A DNA stretch of 64,000 nt from NCBI GenBank assembly GCA_020636325.1, contig JACJYC010000002.1, positions 1,091,501-1,155,500 of the forward strand, in the 5' to 3' direction. Position numbers and translations under genes: made by a program. Shown piece by piece: positions 8,457-17,197 of this stretch. Position 1 is the stretch's first letter, and each line of letters opens with the position of its first letter. This DNA is from Lewinellaceae bacterium. GTDB lineage: Bacteria; Bacteroidota; Bacteroidia; Chitinophagales; Saprospiraceae. The notes under the pieces are model-generated. The model did not search any database. It was given only the letters and a program-made list of their open reading frames with translations, and was not told where the DNA came from.

Positions 8457-8495
8457 TAGTAACCCCTCAGTTCCTCAGTTCCTCAATTCCTCAAT
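8457..8495. repeat. Short-period array between convergent genes (unit TTCCTCAG/TTCCTCAA)
   Basis: About four tandem copies of an 8-base unit (CAGTTCCT, then CAATTCCT) fill the 39 bases between two convergent stop codons. The minus-strand gene's stop TGA lies within the last degenerate unit. It belongs to the set of stop-codon-linked arrays described in the findings, and a nearly identical unit recurs at 61.38-61.43 kb. Confidence 0.7.
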
Positions 8496-9287
8496 TCAAT
8501 CATACCGATGCAACCCCAGGTCCTCAATCAGCTCGATCAGCTTTTCGGCGTAGTTGGGATCGGTGGCATAACCCGCTTTTTTGAGGCCGTAGGCCCACCC
8601 TTTGTAGTCGCCTTTGGCCAGTTTGTGGAGGCTTTTATAACGGGCGGCGCTCAGCAGTTGGCTGTGTGCCCGGTAACTGTCTTCCGGGGATTTGTAGATC
8701 CTGAAAAAGTCTTTGTGGGAGTCGTCGGTGAAATTGGAGCAATGCCCTTTTTTGCAGGAACGGGAAAAACATTTGATCCCGAAATGGTTCTTGTTCTTGG
8801 TCGCCAGCGGGCTCTGGCCCATATCGCTTTCCAGCAAGCCCTGTGCGAGCGTGACGCTGGCCGGGATGCCGAAACGCTTCATTTCCGACTGCGCTTCCCG
8901 GGCAAACTCCGCCACATAGGTGAGCTGCTTGACCCGCTTGGCCGCTTTGGCTTTGTCGGCAGCGGTAAGGGCCTTTTTCGAAACGGCCGGTTTGTCATCG
9001 GGATGCCCGGCGGCCAGTTTTTTTTGCGGAGCGGCATTACCTGCAGTGATCATGGACGTGTTCATGGGGCGGACCTCCTCACCGGGCCCTGCGGCAACCT
9101 GACCGGCGGAAAATCCCTGACCGGAAAAGTTGAGGCTCATTTGTACGTTCTCATTCTGGAGGAGGTAAAAACCGACGGCCGCCAGGATGATTTTTGTGCG
9201 ATGCTGCTTAAATATCCGGATCGCTTTGCCGAATTCAATCCGGAGGACAAGATCTTTTTTAACAGTTTGGGTAATTTTAGGATCCAT
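8496..9287 (-). CDS. Membrane-anchored glucosaminidase (GH73-type peptidoglycan hydrolase)
   Basis: The 263-residue protein has a basic N-terminus, one hydrophobic segment near residues 31-44 (KIILAAVGFYLL) that could anchor it in the inner membrane, a low-complexity linker (45-115) and a C-terminal glucosaminidase domain (about 120-263). The domain shows ASVTLAQGLLESDMGQSPLA with the likely catalytic Glu153, then NHFGIKC and a final YAEKLIELIEDLGL helix, as in enzymes that cut the glycan backbone of peptidoglycan. Three cysteines (173, 178, 183) could form a disulfide. It is convergent with the gene to its left and divergent from the OmpH gene to its right. Role: cell wall turnover or division. 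Confidence 0.82.
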   Translation of the reverse strand: MDPKITQTVKKDLVLRIEFGKAIRIFKQHRTKIILAAVGFYLLQNENVQMSLNFSGQGFSAGQVAAGPGEEVRPMNTSMITAGNAAPQKKLAAGHPDDKPAVSKKALTAADKAKAAKRVKQLTYVAEFAREAQSEMKRFGIPASVTLAQGLLESDMGQSPLATKNKNHFGIKCFSRSCKKGHCSNFTDDSHKDFFRIYKSPEDSYRAHSQLLSAARYKSLHKLAKGDYKGWAYGLKKAGYATDPNYAEKLIELIEDLGLHRYD

Positions 9288-9442
9288 ATCAAACAGGTTG
9301 TTTTAAAAATTTGAATTCACAAATAAAAACAACAAATTTGAATGATCAAAATTTTTTTAGAACTTTTTGTGTTTAAATTTACTGTGTCGTAAATTTTTGT
9401 TTGTTACAATGGAGCGTATTTAACGTCCAATAATGAAAAACC

Positions 9443-9474
9443 TTTGAATAATTACAACTATGGGCCTATTTTTG
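9443..9474 (+). promoter_or_regulatory. Bacteroidota-type promoter of the OmpH/Skp gene
   Basis: A TTTG at 9443-9446 and a TATTTTTG at 9467-9474 are separated by 20 bases. This matches the phylum consensus TTTG-N19-21-TAnnTTTG. It predicts a start site near 9480 and a leader of about 20 bases before the ATG at 9502. Confidence 0.7.
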
Positions 9475-9501
9475 CAGTCCATTAATTACTAAAGGCACAT
9501 T

Positions 9502-10011
9502 ATGAGAAAAGTATTGTTGATATTGACCTTGGTTGTATTGTCCGGCAGCACGCTGCTGTATGGGCAGAAGTACGGACATTGCAACCTGGGCAGCCTGATT
9601 GCATTGATGCCGGAAACCAAAGCGGCCGACAGCCAGCTGGAAGCTTACCAGAAGGAACTGGTAGCGAAAGGCGAAGATATGGCCACGAAGTTTCAGGAGA
9701 ACTACGCGGCTTTCGTCAAGGATGCCCAAAGCGGCGACATGACTCCGAAACAGCAGCAGGAACGCCAGAACGCCTTGCAGCAAGAGCAACAGGCTATCCA
9801 GGAATACGAGCAGGAAATCAATCAGAAATTGTCGGAAAAGCGGGAAGAATTGCTGAAACCGCTCTTTGATAAGGCCTCGGAGGCCATCAAAGCCGTAGCC
9901 AAGGAGAACGGCTACGTGATGATTTTTGATACCAGCGTATTCAACGCTGTATTGTTTGCCAATGACACGGACGATGTGATGCCGCTGGTCAAGACCAAAC
10001 TTGGTTTGTAG
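9502..10011 (+). CDS. OmpH/Skp family periplasmic chaperone
   Basis: The 169-residue protein has a clear signal peptide (MRKVLLILTLVVLSGSTLLYGQ) and then the OmpH pattern. A short beta strand (KYGHCNLGSLIALMPETKAA) comes first, followed by a long charged coiled coil (about 45-125, with the MTPKQQQERQNALQQEQQAI segment). A C-terminal strand set closes the fold (VAKENGYVMIFDTSVFNAVL). Skp-like proteins form trimers that hold unfolded outer-membrane proteins in the periplasm. In many Bacteroidota the gene sits beside BamA; here it stands alone with its own promoter. Length and domain order are normal. Confidence 0.88.
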   Translation: MRKVLLILTLVVLSGSTLLYGQKYGHCNLGSLIALMPETKAADSQLEAYQKELVAKGEDMATKFQENYAAFVKDAQSGDMTPKQQQERQNALQQEQQAIQEYEQEINQKLSEKREELLKPLFDKASEAIKAVAKENGYVMIFDTSVFNAVLFANDTDDVMPLVKTKLGL

Positions 10012-10128
10012 GTCACAAGTTGTAAGTTGTAAGTCATAAGTTGTAAGTCATAAGTTGTAAGTCGTAAGTTGTAAGTCGTAAGTCATAGGGGAGTCCCACT
10101 TACGACTTACGACTTACCGACTTACGAC
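10012..10128. repeat. Self-complementary array of GTAAGT-type units between convergent genes
   Basis: The left arm repeats units such as AAGTTGTAAGTCATAAGTTG and AAGTCGTAAG for about 75 bases. A short spacer (AGGGGAGTCCC) follows, and the right arm repeats the complement (ACTTACGACTTACGACTTAC). The two arms can pair over more than 13 consecutive bases, giving a long hairpin. The array fills the whole space between the OmpH stop and the stop of the minus-strand gene at 10129. It may act as a two-way terminator. The same unit occurs at 37.7 and 49.1 kb. Confidence 0.85.
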
Positions 10129-10743
10129 TCACAAAGTCCAGACCTTCCCGCCCGTCAGCGTCTGAAGATCGCCGCAGGCGATATACTCACCCGGAATGGG
10201 ATCATAGGCCAGTACGTTCTTTCCGATCTCTTCACTGGAGAAGAAACCCGCGAACACCATTTGTTTGAATTGCAGGAATGCCGGATTCCTGGCCATGGCT
10301 TCGACCTCATCGGCAGGCGGCGGCAGCAGTTTGTTGTCCTCCACCTTTTGTTTTGCGGCCTGATCGATCGTCGTCAGCAGGGCCAGTTGTTCTTCCGGCG
10401 TGCAGGCGGCAAAGTTTTTGGAATGGGCCTTCATGGCAGCCGCATTGGCTTCCGCGAGGGACTCCTTGAACTTGGCCTGTTCTTCCGGCTCCAGACAATC
10501 CTGGGCCACCAGGTCGATATACCGGTCGACGAAAACGTCCTTGGCGCCCGGCGTGTCCGTTTTCGGCAGGATGGTTTCCGCCATGGCGGCTACCTGTTCG
10601 GCTTCTTCCGGAGTGAGGTAAGAGGGCGTCCAGTCGGGCGCCTTATCCACCTTGCAGCCTTGCATCATGGCGGCTATAAGGGAGTGGGAAACGGCCAGAC
10701 CACTGATAAGGGCCGTTCTTTTTATGGCTTCTCTTCGATCCAT
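10129..10743 (-). CDS. Gluconate 2-dehydrogenase subunit 3 family protein
   Basis: This 204-residue protein opens with a twin-arginine-like leader (MDRREAIKRTALISG) and a lipobox-like MQGC. It then shows the subunit 3 pattern: LTPEEAEQVAAMAETILPKTDTPGA, a central helical part and the end FFSSEEIGKNVLAYDPIPGEY. Family members are small partners of GMC-type dehydrogenases and guide them across the inner membrane. The start is 11 bases after the stop of the GMC oxidoreductase gene on the same strand, so the two are almost certainly co-transcribed and form one enzyme. The leader suggests folded export by the Tat system. The sugar or polyol substrate cannot be read from the sequence. Confidence 0.85.
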   Translation of the reverse strand: MDRREAIKRTALISGLAVSHSLIAAMMQGCKVDKAPDWTPSYLTPEEAEQVAAMAETILPKTDTPGAKDVFVDRYIDLVAQDCLEPEEQAKFKESLAEANAAAMKAHSKNFAACTPEEQLALLTTIDQAAKQKVEDNKLLPPPADEVEAMARNPAFLQFKQMVFAGFFSSEEIGKNVLAYDPIPGEYIACGDLQTLTGGKVWTL

Positions 10744-10754
10744 TGTTGTTGCTT

Positions 10755-12479
10755 TTACAGGTTCATTTTTTTCAATTCCTCAACGGCGTAGTTGGCGGCC
10801 CGTGCGGTCAGCGCCATATAGGTCAGCGACGGGTTCACGCAGGAAGCCGAGGTCATGCAGCTGCCGTCCGTGACAAACACGTTGGGGGCGTCCCAAACCT
10901 GGTTCCACTTGTTGAGCACGCTCGTTTTGGCGCTTTTGCCCATGCGCGCGGTACCCATTTCGTGGATGGCCAGGCCCGGCCACGAACCTGCGTCGTAGGT
11001 TTCGATATCCTTGAACCCGGCGGCTTCCAGCATTTCGGCAGCGTCATTGATCATATCCTTGCGCATGTTCATTTCATTTTCCTTGAACTCGCAATCGATA
11101 TTGAAGGTCGGCAGGCCCCATTTGTCCTTTTTCTCGCCGTCGAGGGTCACCTTGTTCTCGTGGTAGGGGAGGCATTCGGCAAATCCGCCCAGGCCCATCC
11201 GCCACGGACCGGGCTGGATGAGTTTCGCCTTCAGGTCGGCGCCCAGGGTCATGTCCAGTTCTGCGATGCCCTGTACCCAGTTTTCACGGCTGGCGCCGCC
11301 CTGGTAGCCGAATCCGCGGACATAATCCTTGCGTTCGCTGGCTTTGTCGATGTTGCGGAAACGGGGCACGTAAATCCCGTTCGGCCGGCGGCCTTTGTAG
11401 TATTTGTCGCCGAAACCTTCGTATTCACCGCCTGCGCCGCAACGGAAGTGGTGATCCATCAGGTTGTGGCCCAGTTCGCCGCTGGAAGCGCCCAACCCGT
11501 CCGGATGAGCTTCCGATTTGGAATTCATCAGGATGAACGTGCTGCCCAGGGTGGAAGCGCAGAGGAAGATGACCTTGGCGAAGAATTCGTGTTGCTCGTT
11601 GGTCTCCGCATCGATGATCCGCACGCCGGTCGCCTTTTTGGTCTCCGGGTCGATGATGACGGAATGAACGATGGAAAACGGCCGCAGGGTCATATTGCCC
11701 GTCGCTTCGGCTGCCGGCAGGGTGGAGGCATTGGAGCTGAAATAAGCGCCGTAAGGACACCCGCGGATGCAGCGGTTGCGGTACAGGCATTTGCCGCGGT
11801 TGGCATGGTAGGCCGGATCGGGTACGGTCAGGTGCGCTGCCCGGCCGATGGTCATCACCCGGCCGCCGAAGTTTTCGGCAATGCTCTTGCGGACGTGCTG
11901 CTCTACGCAGTTCATTTCCATGGCCGGCAAAAACTGACCGTCGGGCAATTGAGGCAGGCCTTCTTTCTGGCCTGAAATGCCCGCAAAGCGCTCTACATGG
12001 TCATACCAGGGCGCGATATCGTCATACCGGATGGGCCAGTCGACGCCGTGCCCGTCCTTGGCATTGGCCGTGAAGTCGAGGTCGCTCCAGCGGTAGGACT
12101 GTTTGCCCCACATGATGGAACGCCCGCCGACGTGATAGCCCCGGATCCAGTCGAACCGCTTGGTTTCCGAATAAGGATTCTCGAGGTCGTTGACCCACCA
12201 GTGCTTGGTGGTTTCCCGCATGGTGTATCCGGTCCGGCTTTGCACCGGATAATTTTCCAGTTCCTTGACCGTGAGCTGATCCCGGTACTTGTAATCCCAC
12301 GTATCACCATTGGCAGTGGGATAATCCAGCACGTGCCTGACGTTGCGCCCGCGTTCCAGCACCAACGTCTTGAGCCCCTTTTCGCAGAGCTCCTTGGCGG
12401 CCCAGCCGCCACTGATGCCTGTACCTACAACGATCGCATCGTAGGTAACTTCGGCTTCACCTTGTGAGTTGAAATACAT
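10755..12479 (-). CDS. GMC family oxidoreductase (dehydrogenase large subunit)
   Basis: The 574-residue flavoprotein has the FAD-binding GxGxxG near its start (VVGTGISGGWAAKE, residues 17-30), and the GMC motif around GGRSIMWGKQSYRW. It also has a cysteine-rich KCLYRNRCIRGCPYGAYFS segment typical of the gluconate-dehydrogenase branch. At the C-terminus are the catalytic HEMGTARMG histidine and CVNPSLTYMALTARAA. There is no signal peptide; export would depend on the Tat leader of the small subunit encoded 11 bases downstream. The enzyme probably oxidises a sugar, polyol or aldonate in the periplasm and passes electrons to the respiratory chain, but no cytochrome subunit gene is near. Upstream lies a repeat array and then an OmpA gene on the same strand. 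Confidence 0.88.
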   Translation of the reverse strand: MYFNSQGEAEVTYDAIVVGTGISGGWAAKELCEKGLKTLVLERGRNVRHVLDYPTANGDTWDYKYRDQLTVKELENYPVQSRTGYTMRETTKHWWVNDLENPYSETKRFDWIRGYHVGGRSIMWGKQSYRWSDLDFTANAKDGHGVDWPIRYDDIAPWYDHVERFAGISGQKEGLPQLPDGQFLPAMEMNCVEQHVRKSIAENFGGRVMTIGRAAHLTVPDPAYHANRGKCLYRNRCIRGCPYGAYFSSNASTLPAAEATGNMTLRPFSIVHSVIIDPETKKATGVRIIDAETNEQHEFFAKVIFLCASTLGSTFILMNSKSEAHPDGLGASSGELGHNLMDHHFRCGAGGEYEGFGDKYYKGRRPNGIYVPRFRNIDKASERKDYVRGFGYQGGASRENWVQGIAELDMTLGADLKAKLIQPGPWRMGLGGFAECLPYHENKVTLDGEKKDKWGLPTFNIDCEFKENEMNMRKDMINDAAEMLEAAGFKDIETYDAGSWPGLAIHEMGTARMGKSAKTSVLNKWNQVWDAPNVFVTDGSCMTSASCVNPSLTYMALTARAANYAVEELKKMNL

Positions 12480-12499
12480 AGATGTCGCTTTATTTTTAG

Positions 12500-12676
12500 T
12501 TTAAAGTTGTTCTGATGATGGTTGATGGTTGTTTATGATGGTTGATGATGGTTTATGGTTGTTGATGATGGTTGGTTTTGGTTTATGATGGTTTATGATT
12601 GTTGATGATGGTTTATTTTGGTTTATGATGGTTCACTGCAACAAACAACAACAAACAACAACAAACAACCATGAAC
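12500..12676. repeat. Array of GATGGTTTATGATGGTT-type units with a CAACAAACAA arm
   Basis: From about 12507 to 12632 imperfect units of ATGGTTGATG, ATGGTTTATG and TTGTTGATG follow each other. From 12639 to 12676 the sequence is CAACAAACAACAACAAACAA, whose complement resembles the first part (ATGGTTGTTT can pair with AAACAACCAT). The array touches the stop codon of the OmpA gene at 12682 and ends about 30 bases before the GMC start. I considered a CRISPR array and rejected it, since there are no unique spacers. Confidence 0.8.
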
Positions 12677-12681
12677 AACAA

Positions 12682-13566
12682 TCAAGGCGCCAGCACCCGC
12701 CGGATATCGCGCACCAGAATATCTTCCGATTGCTGGATAATGACCTCCACCCGCCGGTTTTGCGCCCTCCCTTCGGCGGTTTCGTTCGACGTACGGGGTT
12801 CAAATTCGCTTTTGCCGGCGGCGATCACCCGGTTCGGCCCCAGGTCAAACTCTTCTGTCAGCACCTTGACCACGGTACCGGCCCGGAGCAGGCTGTAGTC
12901 CCAGCTTTCGAGGCTTTTCCGGGGTACGGGCTGGTTGTCGGTATGTCCGACGATCCTGACCGACAGTTCCGGATGGCTTTTCACCACCTCGGCAATGGTT
13001 TCCAGGGGCTTCAGGGCGCCGTTCTCCACTTTTGAGGTGCTGCCGGGTTTGAACAGCAGCTTTTCGAACATCACCACGGTGACATTGCCGTCCTTGGCTT
13101 CGATGGCCAGCAGATCAGCCGGCTCTTCCGCCAGGGCTGTACGGATCTCTTCCGCAACGGATTCCATGCCTTTTGACCAATCCGCCAGCAGGCCGCTGAT
13201 GTTGGCGATCCGCTGGCTGCAAACAGCCAGTTCCTTTTCCTTCATCTGGAGCTCGGCGCCGAAGGATTCCTGCTGATTGCTGACGTTATTCTTCAACCGG
13301 TCTATTTCGGCCTGAAGGTCGTCAATGCGCTGCTGCAGCTTGTCCTGCGTCGTTAGCAGGGCTTCATTGGCGCCCTTTTGGCCGACCAGTTCCAGGGTCA
13401 GGTCGTGGATGGACTTATTGGCGGCGTCCAGCTCACCGCGCAAAGCGCCGGTTTCGGCTTCGTGCTGCTTTTGCAGGCTGGAGATCATTTCCAGGTGTTT
13501 CCTTTTGCCGACGCAGCCGGCCAGCAGCAGGGTAGCGATGAACAAAACAATACAGTGTTTCAGCAT
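12682..13566 (-). CDS. OmpA family lipoprotein with coiled coil
   Basis: The 294-residue protein has a lipoprotein signal (IVLFIATLLLAGC, Cys18) and a coiled-coil region (about 25-120, LQQRIDDLQAEIDRLKNNVS). A C-terminal OmpA-type peptidoglycan-binding domain follows, from residue 155: VVMFEKLLFKPGS, LSVRIVGHTDNQPVP, WDYSLLRAGTVVKVL and SNETAEGRAQNRRVEVII. The GHTDN and R-Q-NRR positions for binding diaminopimelate are present. The protein ties the outer membrane to the cell wall. It is on the same strand as the GMC pair but separated from it by a 200-base repeat array, so a shared transcript is uncertain. A second protein of the same plan is encoded at 54826-55584. Confidence 0.87.
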   Translation of the reverse strand: MLKHCIVLFIATLLLAGCVGKRKHLEMISSLQKQHEAETGALRGELDAANKSIHDLTLELVGQKGANEALLTTQDKLQQRIDDLQAEIDRLKNNVSNQQESFGAELQMKEKELAVCSQRIANISGLLADWSKGMESVAEEIRTALAEEPADLLAIEAKDGNVTVVMFEKLLFKPGSTSKVENGALKPLETIAEVVKSHPELSVRIVGHTDNQPVPRKSLESWDYSLLRAGTVVKVLTEEFDLGPNRVIAAGKSEFEPRTSNETAEGRAQNRRVEVIIQQSEDILVRDIRRVLAP

Positions 13567-13714
13567 TAGATCCGGGTTTAATGGGAAACAATTGGCTTTG
13601 GGTTGGGAAAACCGGCAAAAGGCAAAGACCTTTTTTGCAGGTCAGTTAACGGCACGGAAAGCGCAAACGGCTTTTTAAACGCCTCATTTACAGGAACCGG
13701 TCCCGGAGCCGGGG

Positions 13715-14044
13715 TCAGGAAGTCCCCTTATCGGAGCCCAGTAATTGCATTAGTCCCGGCAAATTTACTTTTAAAAGGAAATAGGTGAGCACCAAAAGTA
13801 CGGCAATTATCATAAAAAGCCGAATATTTGCGCGCCGCATTTGTTCTTTGCGATAGCTGGACTCTTCATTGAAGCTCCGGCGGAAGCCGCCTTTGATCCG
13901 GGCCTTGGCGCCATCTGCGCCGCCGCTTCGGATCCGGTCTGCGCGGGATGCTTTGATGTCCTGTTCTTCCTTTTCAGGATCGTAGAACCTGGGTTTGAAA
14001 TCGAAGCTTTTATGCTTCGGCACCTTGAAAAACCTGAAGATCAT
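13715..14044 (-). CDS. Small single-pass membrane protein, unknown function
   Basis: The 109-residue protein has a basic soluble N-terminal part with KSFDFKPRFYDPEKEEQDIK, then an arginine- and lysine-rich stretch. A single membrane helix (about 77-97, LFMIIAVLLVLTYFLLKV) and a short tail follow. It has no signal peptide, so the basic part should face the cytoplasm. From memory, similar short proteins with an FKPRxYDPEKEE motif are frequent in Bacteroidota; I know no function. It lies upstream of the OmpA gene on the same strand with a 148-base gap, and is divergent from the DUF5686 gene. Confidence 0.6.
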   Translation of the reverse strand: MIFRFFKVPKHKSFDFKPRFYDPEKEEQDIKASRADRIRSGGADGAKARIKGGFRRSFNEESSYRKEQMRRANIRLFMIIAVLLVLTYFLLKVNLPGLMQLLGSDKGTS

Positions 14045-14254
14045 GGCCTTATTTTTAAAAGATTCGGTAAAGTAAGCGTTTTTTTTTAAAAGATGCTTTA
14101 CAGGTGGTTAAGGGCGCGTTAAGGGGGTGGTTAATATCCGTTAAAATGCAGCGCTGGTAGGAAAAAAAGCCGATTTTGGCCTAAAATTTTTCAACTTGAA
14201 GTCCGTAATATCGACTTTGCACCGTAATTCCTTATTGAAAACCGTTTCCACACC

Positions 14255-16894
14255 ATGCGAATAACACTACCTGTTCTTTTGCTGATCGCCTTTTTTGCCG
14301 CATCACATGACGCCTTCGCCGGCGGCGTCCGCGGGTTTATCCGGGATGCCGAGGGCAAACCGCTGGAATTTGCCACCATTTATGTCGCCGAAACGGGCTC
14401 CGGCGCTTCCGCCAACGAACGCGGTTTTTATGAGCTGCGGCTCGACCCCGGCAGCTATACGCTGGTATTCCAATACCTGGGGTACCGGGCCGAATCCCGC
14501 AAGGTGACCGTCGATCAGCTTTTTCAGGAGATCAACATAACGCTGGGCGCCCAGGCGCTTGAATTGAAGACGGTCGAAGTATATGAAGGACGGGAGGACC
14601 CCGCCTACACGGTCATGCGCAAGGCCATTGCCAAGGCCAGTTATCACCGCCAGCAGGTCGACCATTATACCGCTCAGGTTTACATCAAAGGATCGGGCGG
14701 CCTGAAAAAAATCCCTTTCCTGGCGCGAAAGGCGCTTCGGGAAGAAGGCATCGACACGTCTACCGTGTATACCTCCGAATCCGTCAGCATCATCGAATAT
14801 ACCCGGCCGAGTACCTTCAAGGAGCGCGTGATCTCCGTATATCAGAACGGTGAGGACAATTCCACATCGCCCAATTCATTCGTATTCGGCAGCTTTTACG
14901 AACCCACTATCGCCGACGTCATATCCCCGCTTTCCACCAAAGCCTTCGGGTATTACAAATTCAAGCTGGAAGGCTATTTTGTCGACCGCGGATACGGCGT
15001 CAACAAGATCAGCGTTACCCCCAGGAGCCGCGGAGAGAACGTTTTCGAAGGCACCATCTACATCGTCGAGGACCTCTGGAGCATCCACAGCCTTTCGCTG
15101 AAGACCTACAAATTCGGCATCGGCTTCCTCGTCAACCAAATTTACGCCCCGATCCTGGACAATGTATGGATGCCGGTGACCCAGAAATTCGACGTGGACG
15201 GCAAGATCCTCGGCTTCGGTTTCGAATACAATTACCTGGCCAACGTCAGCGACTACAAGATCACCCTGAACCCCGACCTGGATGTGGATTTCAATGTGAT
15301 CGACGAAAAGCTGGAAAAGGAAATGGCCGCCGACCTGGCCCGTCAGAAAAAGGAAAACCCCAAAACCGGCGATATCAAGGATAAACTTTCCTCCGGCGAC
15401 GAACTCACCCGCAAAGACCTCCGCAAACTGATGCGCGAGTACGAAAAGGATGAGAAAAAAGAGGCCCAGGAAGAACCCAATATCGTGGTCGCCAAAGAAT
15501 ACAGCGTCGATACCCTGGCCTCCAAGCGCGATTCAGCGTACTGGGCGCAGATCCGGCCCATGCCCCTGACCCAGAAAGAAGTGCGCAGCTACGCCAAGCT
15601 GGACAGCATCGCGCGGGAGGAAAAGATCAAGGAGGAAGTGCCTGCCGACTCCACCCAAACGCTCGGCAAGAAAAAACATTCCAATTTCAGCCTGACCGAT
15701 ATCGTTTCCGGCGGCAGCTACCCGATGGGCAAGACCCAACGGCTCAGTTTCGACTCCCCGCTGCTCGGCCTCAACTTCAACCCCGTGGAAGGATTCAATG
15801 TCAAGACCGACATCACCTACCGGTCCTATTCCAAAACGGACGATTTCAGGATCATTTTCACGCCCAGGTACGCCTTTGCCCGGGAAAAACTGACCGGCAA
15901 GGGCAGGATCGCCTACCGCTACGGGCCGCGCGGCAAAAAAACGGATATCGCCCTGGAAGGCGGCCGGTACATCAACCAGTACAATGCCGCCAAACCCATC
16001 AGCGAACTGATCAATTCCTTTACCTGCCTGTTCAACGAGCGCAATTACCTGAGCTTGTACGAAAAGGACTACCTCCAGCTGTCCTACGCCAAAACCCTGG
16101 CGGAAAACTGGAACATACGAGGGTATATCGAGCGGGCGCGCCGGTACACCATGGTCAACAATACCACCCAGACCTGGTTCAACAAGGATGATCGCACCTA
16201 CCTGCCCAATATTCCGGAAATTGAAGAAGTGGATGCACCGCTCAAAGACGGCGAAAACGCCCTGGTGTTCAGCATCGGCATCGAAGGGCGCCCCTGGCAG
16301 AAATACAGGCTCTACAACGGCCGCAAGGAAGCCATCAACAATTCTTCGCCCAGGGTGGGGCTGAATTACCGCAAAGGGATAAAAGGCATCCTGGACAGCG
16401 AGGTCAACTACGACCTCCTCGACCTGACCTTCCAGCACAAGTTCCGCGCCGGCGCCCGCGGCCTGATCGACTTCAAGGTCAATGCCGGCATTTTCCTGAA
16501 CAACGACTACGTCGGGTTTGCCGATTTCAAACACTTTATGGGCAACCGCGTGCCGATCGCTACCTCCGACCCCGTCGGCAGCTTCCGCCTCCTGGATTAT
16601 TACCGCAACAGCACCATGGACAAATACGCCGCTGTGCACCTGCATTATCAATTCAGGAAATTCCTGTTCACCCAGATCCCGGAAGTCTGGATCATGGGCA
16701 TCAAGGAAAACCTGTTCGTCAATTACCTGGCTACGCCGACCTCAAAGAACTATACCGAGGTCGGGTATTCGATCGACAATATTTTCCGCATTTTCCGGAT
16801 CGAAGCGGCTGTCTCCTTCCGCGACGGCAAGTACGAAGATTGGGGCATTTTGCTGGGCATCGCATCCAACCTGGGTTTTATCCGGTTTGATTGA
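14255..16894 (+). CDS. DUF5686 protein with carboxypeptidase-like regulatory domain
   Basis: The 879-residue protein has a signal peptide (LPVLLLIAFFAASHDAFAGG). An N-terminal carboxypeptidase-like regulatory fold (about 24-110) follows: GGVRGFIRDAEGKPLEFATI, RGFYELRLDPGSYTLVFQYL. The long DUF5686 region shows alternating beta strands typical of an outer-membrane barrel and ends in FDWGI-like strands (ILLGIASNLGFIRFD) with a terminal aromatic residue plus Asp. A charged linker (about 350-480, KKENPKTGDIKDKL, KKEAQEEPNI) splits the protein. Members resemble TonB-dependent receptors without a plug and sit in the outer membrane; their ligands are unknown. Its start is about 34 bases after a TAATATCGACTTTGC segment that may be part of the promoter. 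Confidence 0.85.
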   Translation: MRITLPVLLLIAFFAASHDAFAGGVRGFIRDAEGKPLEFATIYVAETGSGASANERGFYELRLDPGSYTLVFQYLGYRAESRKVTVDQLFQEINITLGAQALELKTVEVYEGREDPAYTVMRKAIAKASYHRQQVDHYTAQVYIKGSGGLKKIPFLARKALREEGIDTSTVYTSESVSIIEYTRPSTFKERVISVYQNGEDNSTSPNSFVFGSFYEPTIADVISPLSTKAFGYYKFKLEGYFVDRGYGVNKISVTPRSRGENVFEGTIYIVEDLWSIHSLSLKTYKFGIGFLVNQIYAPILDNVWMPVTQKFDVDGKILGFGFEYNYLANVSDYKITLNPDLDVDFNVIDEKLEKEMAADLARQKKENPKTGDIKDKLSSGDELTRKDLRKLMREYEKDEKKEAQEEPNIVVAKEYSVDTLASKRDSAYWAQIRPMPLTQKEVRSYAKLDSIAREEKIKEEVPADSTQTLGKKKHSNFSLTDIVSGGSYPMGKTQRLSFDSPLLGLNFNPVEGFNVKTDITYRSYSKTDDFRIIFTPRYAFAREKLTGKGRIAYRYGPRGKKTDIALEGGRYINQYNAAKPISELINSFTCLFNERNYLSLYEKDYLQLSYAKTLAENWNIRGYIERARRYTMVNNTTQTWFNKDDRTYLPNIPEIEEVDAPLKDGENALVFSIGIEGRPWQKYRLYNGRKEAINNSSPRVGLNYRKGIKGILDSEVNYDLLDLTFQHKFRAGARGLIDFKVNAGIFLNNDYVGFADFKHFMGNRVPIATSDPVGSFRLLDYYRNSTMDKYAAVHLHYQFRKFLFTQIPEVWIMGIKENLFVNYLATPTSKNYTEVGYSIDNIFRIFRIEAAVSFRDGKYEDWGILLGIASNLGFIRFD

Positions 16895-16961
16895 TTTTTG
16901 GGAAAACCGTTATATTTATGGATGAACAGATGGGGATCGACAAAAAGGAGCCTATGTGATC

Positions 16962-17184
16962 ATGAACCGGCTTAAACGAATATTGACGAATTCCTGGACC
17001 ATCACCATTGCGGGCACCATGTTGGGCGTGTTGGGCGCTTTTTTTCTGGATGACTGGCGGGAACGGCAACACCTGAAGAATGTCAGCAACCAGATGTTTG
17101 AAAAGGTGCATGATTCCAGGATTTGAAGAATTGTTGATCAACAGGTACCGCCAGATCGATGAAAGAATCGAAGGCTGCAGGTGA
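16962..17184 (+). pseudogene. Remnant of a DUF6090-like membrane protein gene, frameshifted and truncated
   Basis: A first frame from the ATG at 16962 reads MNRLKRILTNSWTITIAGTM and then LGVLGAFFLDDWRERQHLKN, a basic start plus one membrane helix. It stops at 17124 after 54 residues. In the next frame the sequence continues as FEELLINRYRQIDERIEGCR before a stop at 17182. Taken together they look like the N-terminal 75 residues of a longer Bacteroidota membrane protein of the DUF6090 kind, broken by one frameshift and cut off by the insertion-like sequence at 17.2 kb. A 13-codon frame (16919) overlaps its start. I am sure of the frame change, less so of the family. Confidence 0.5.
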
Positions 17185-17197
17185 AAACGCTCACTCT

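Noticed and set aside
12500..12676. CRISPR array
   Set aside because: The repeats are short, degenerate and directly tandem, without equal-length unique spacers; no cas gene is in the window.
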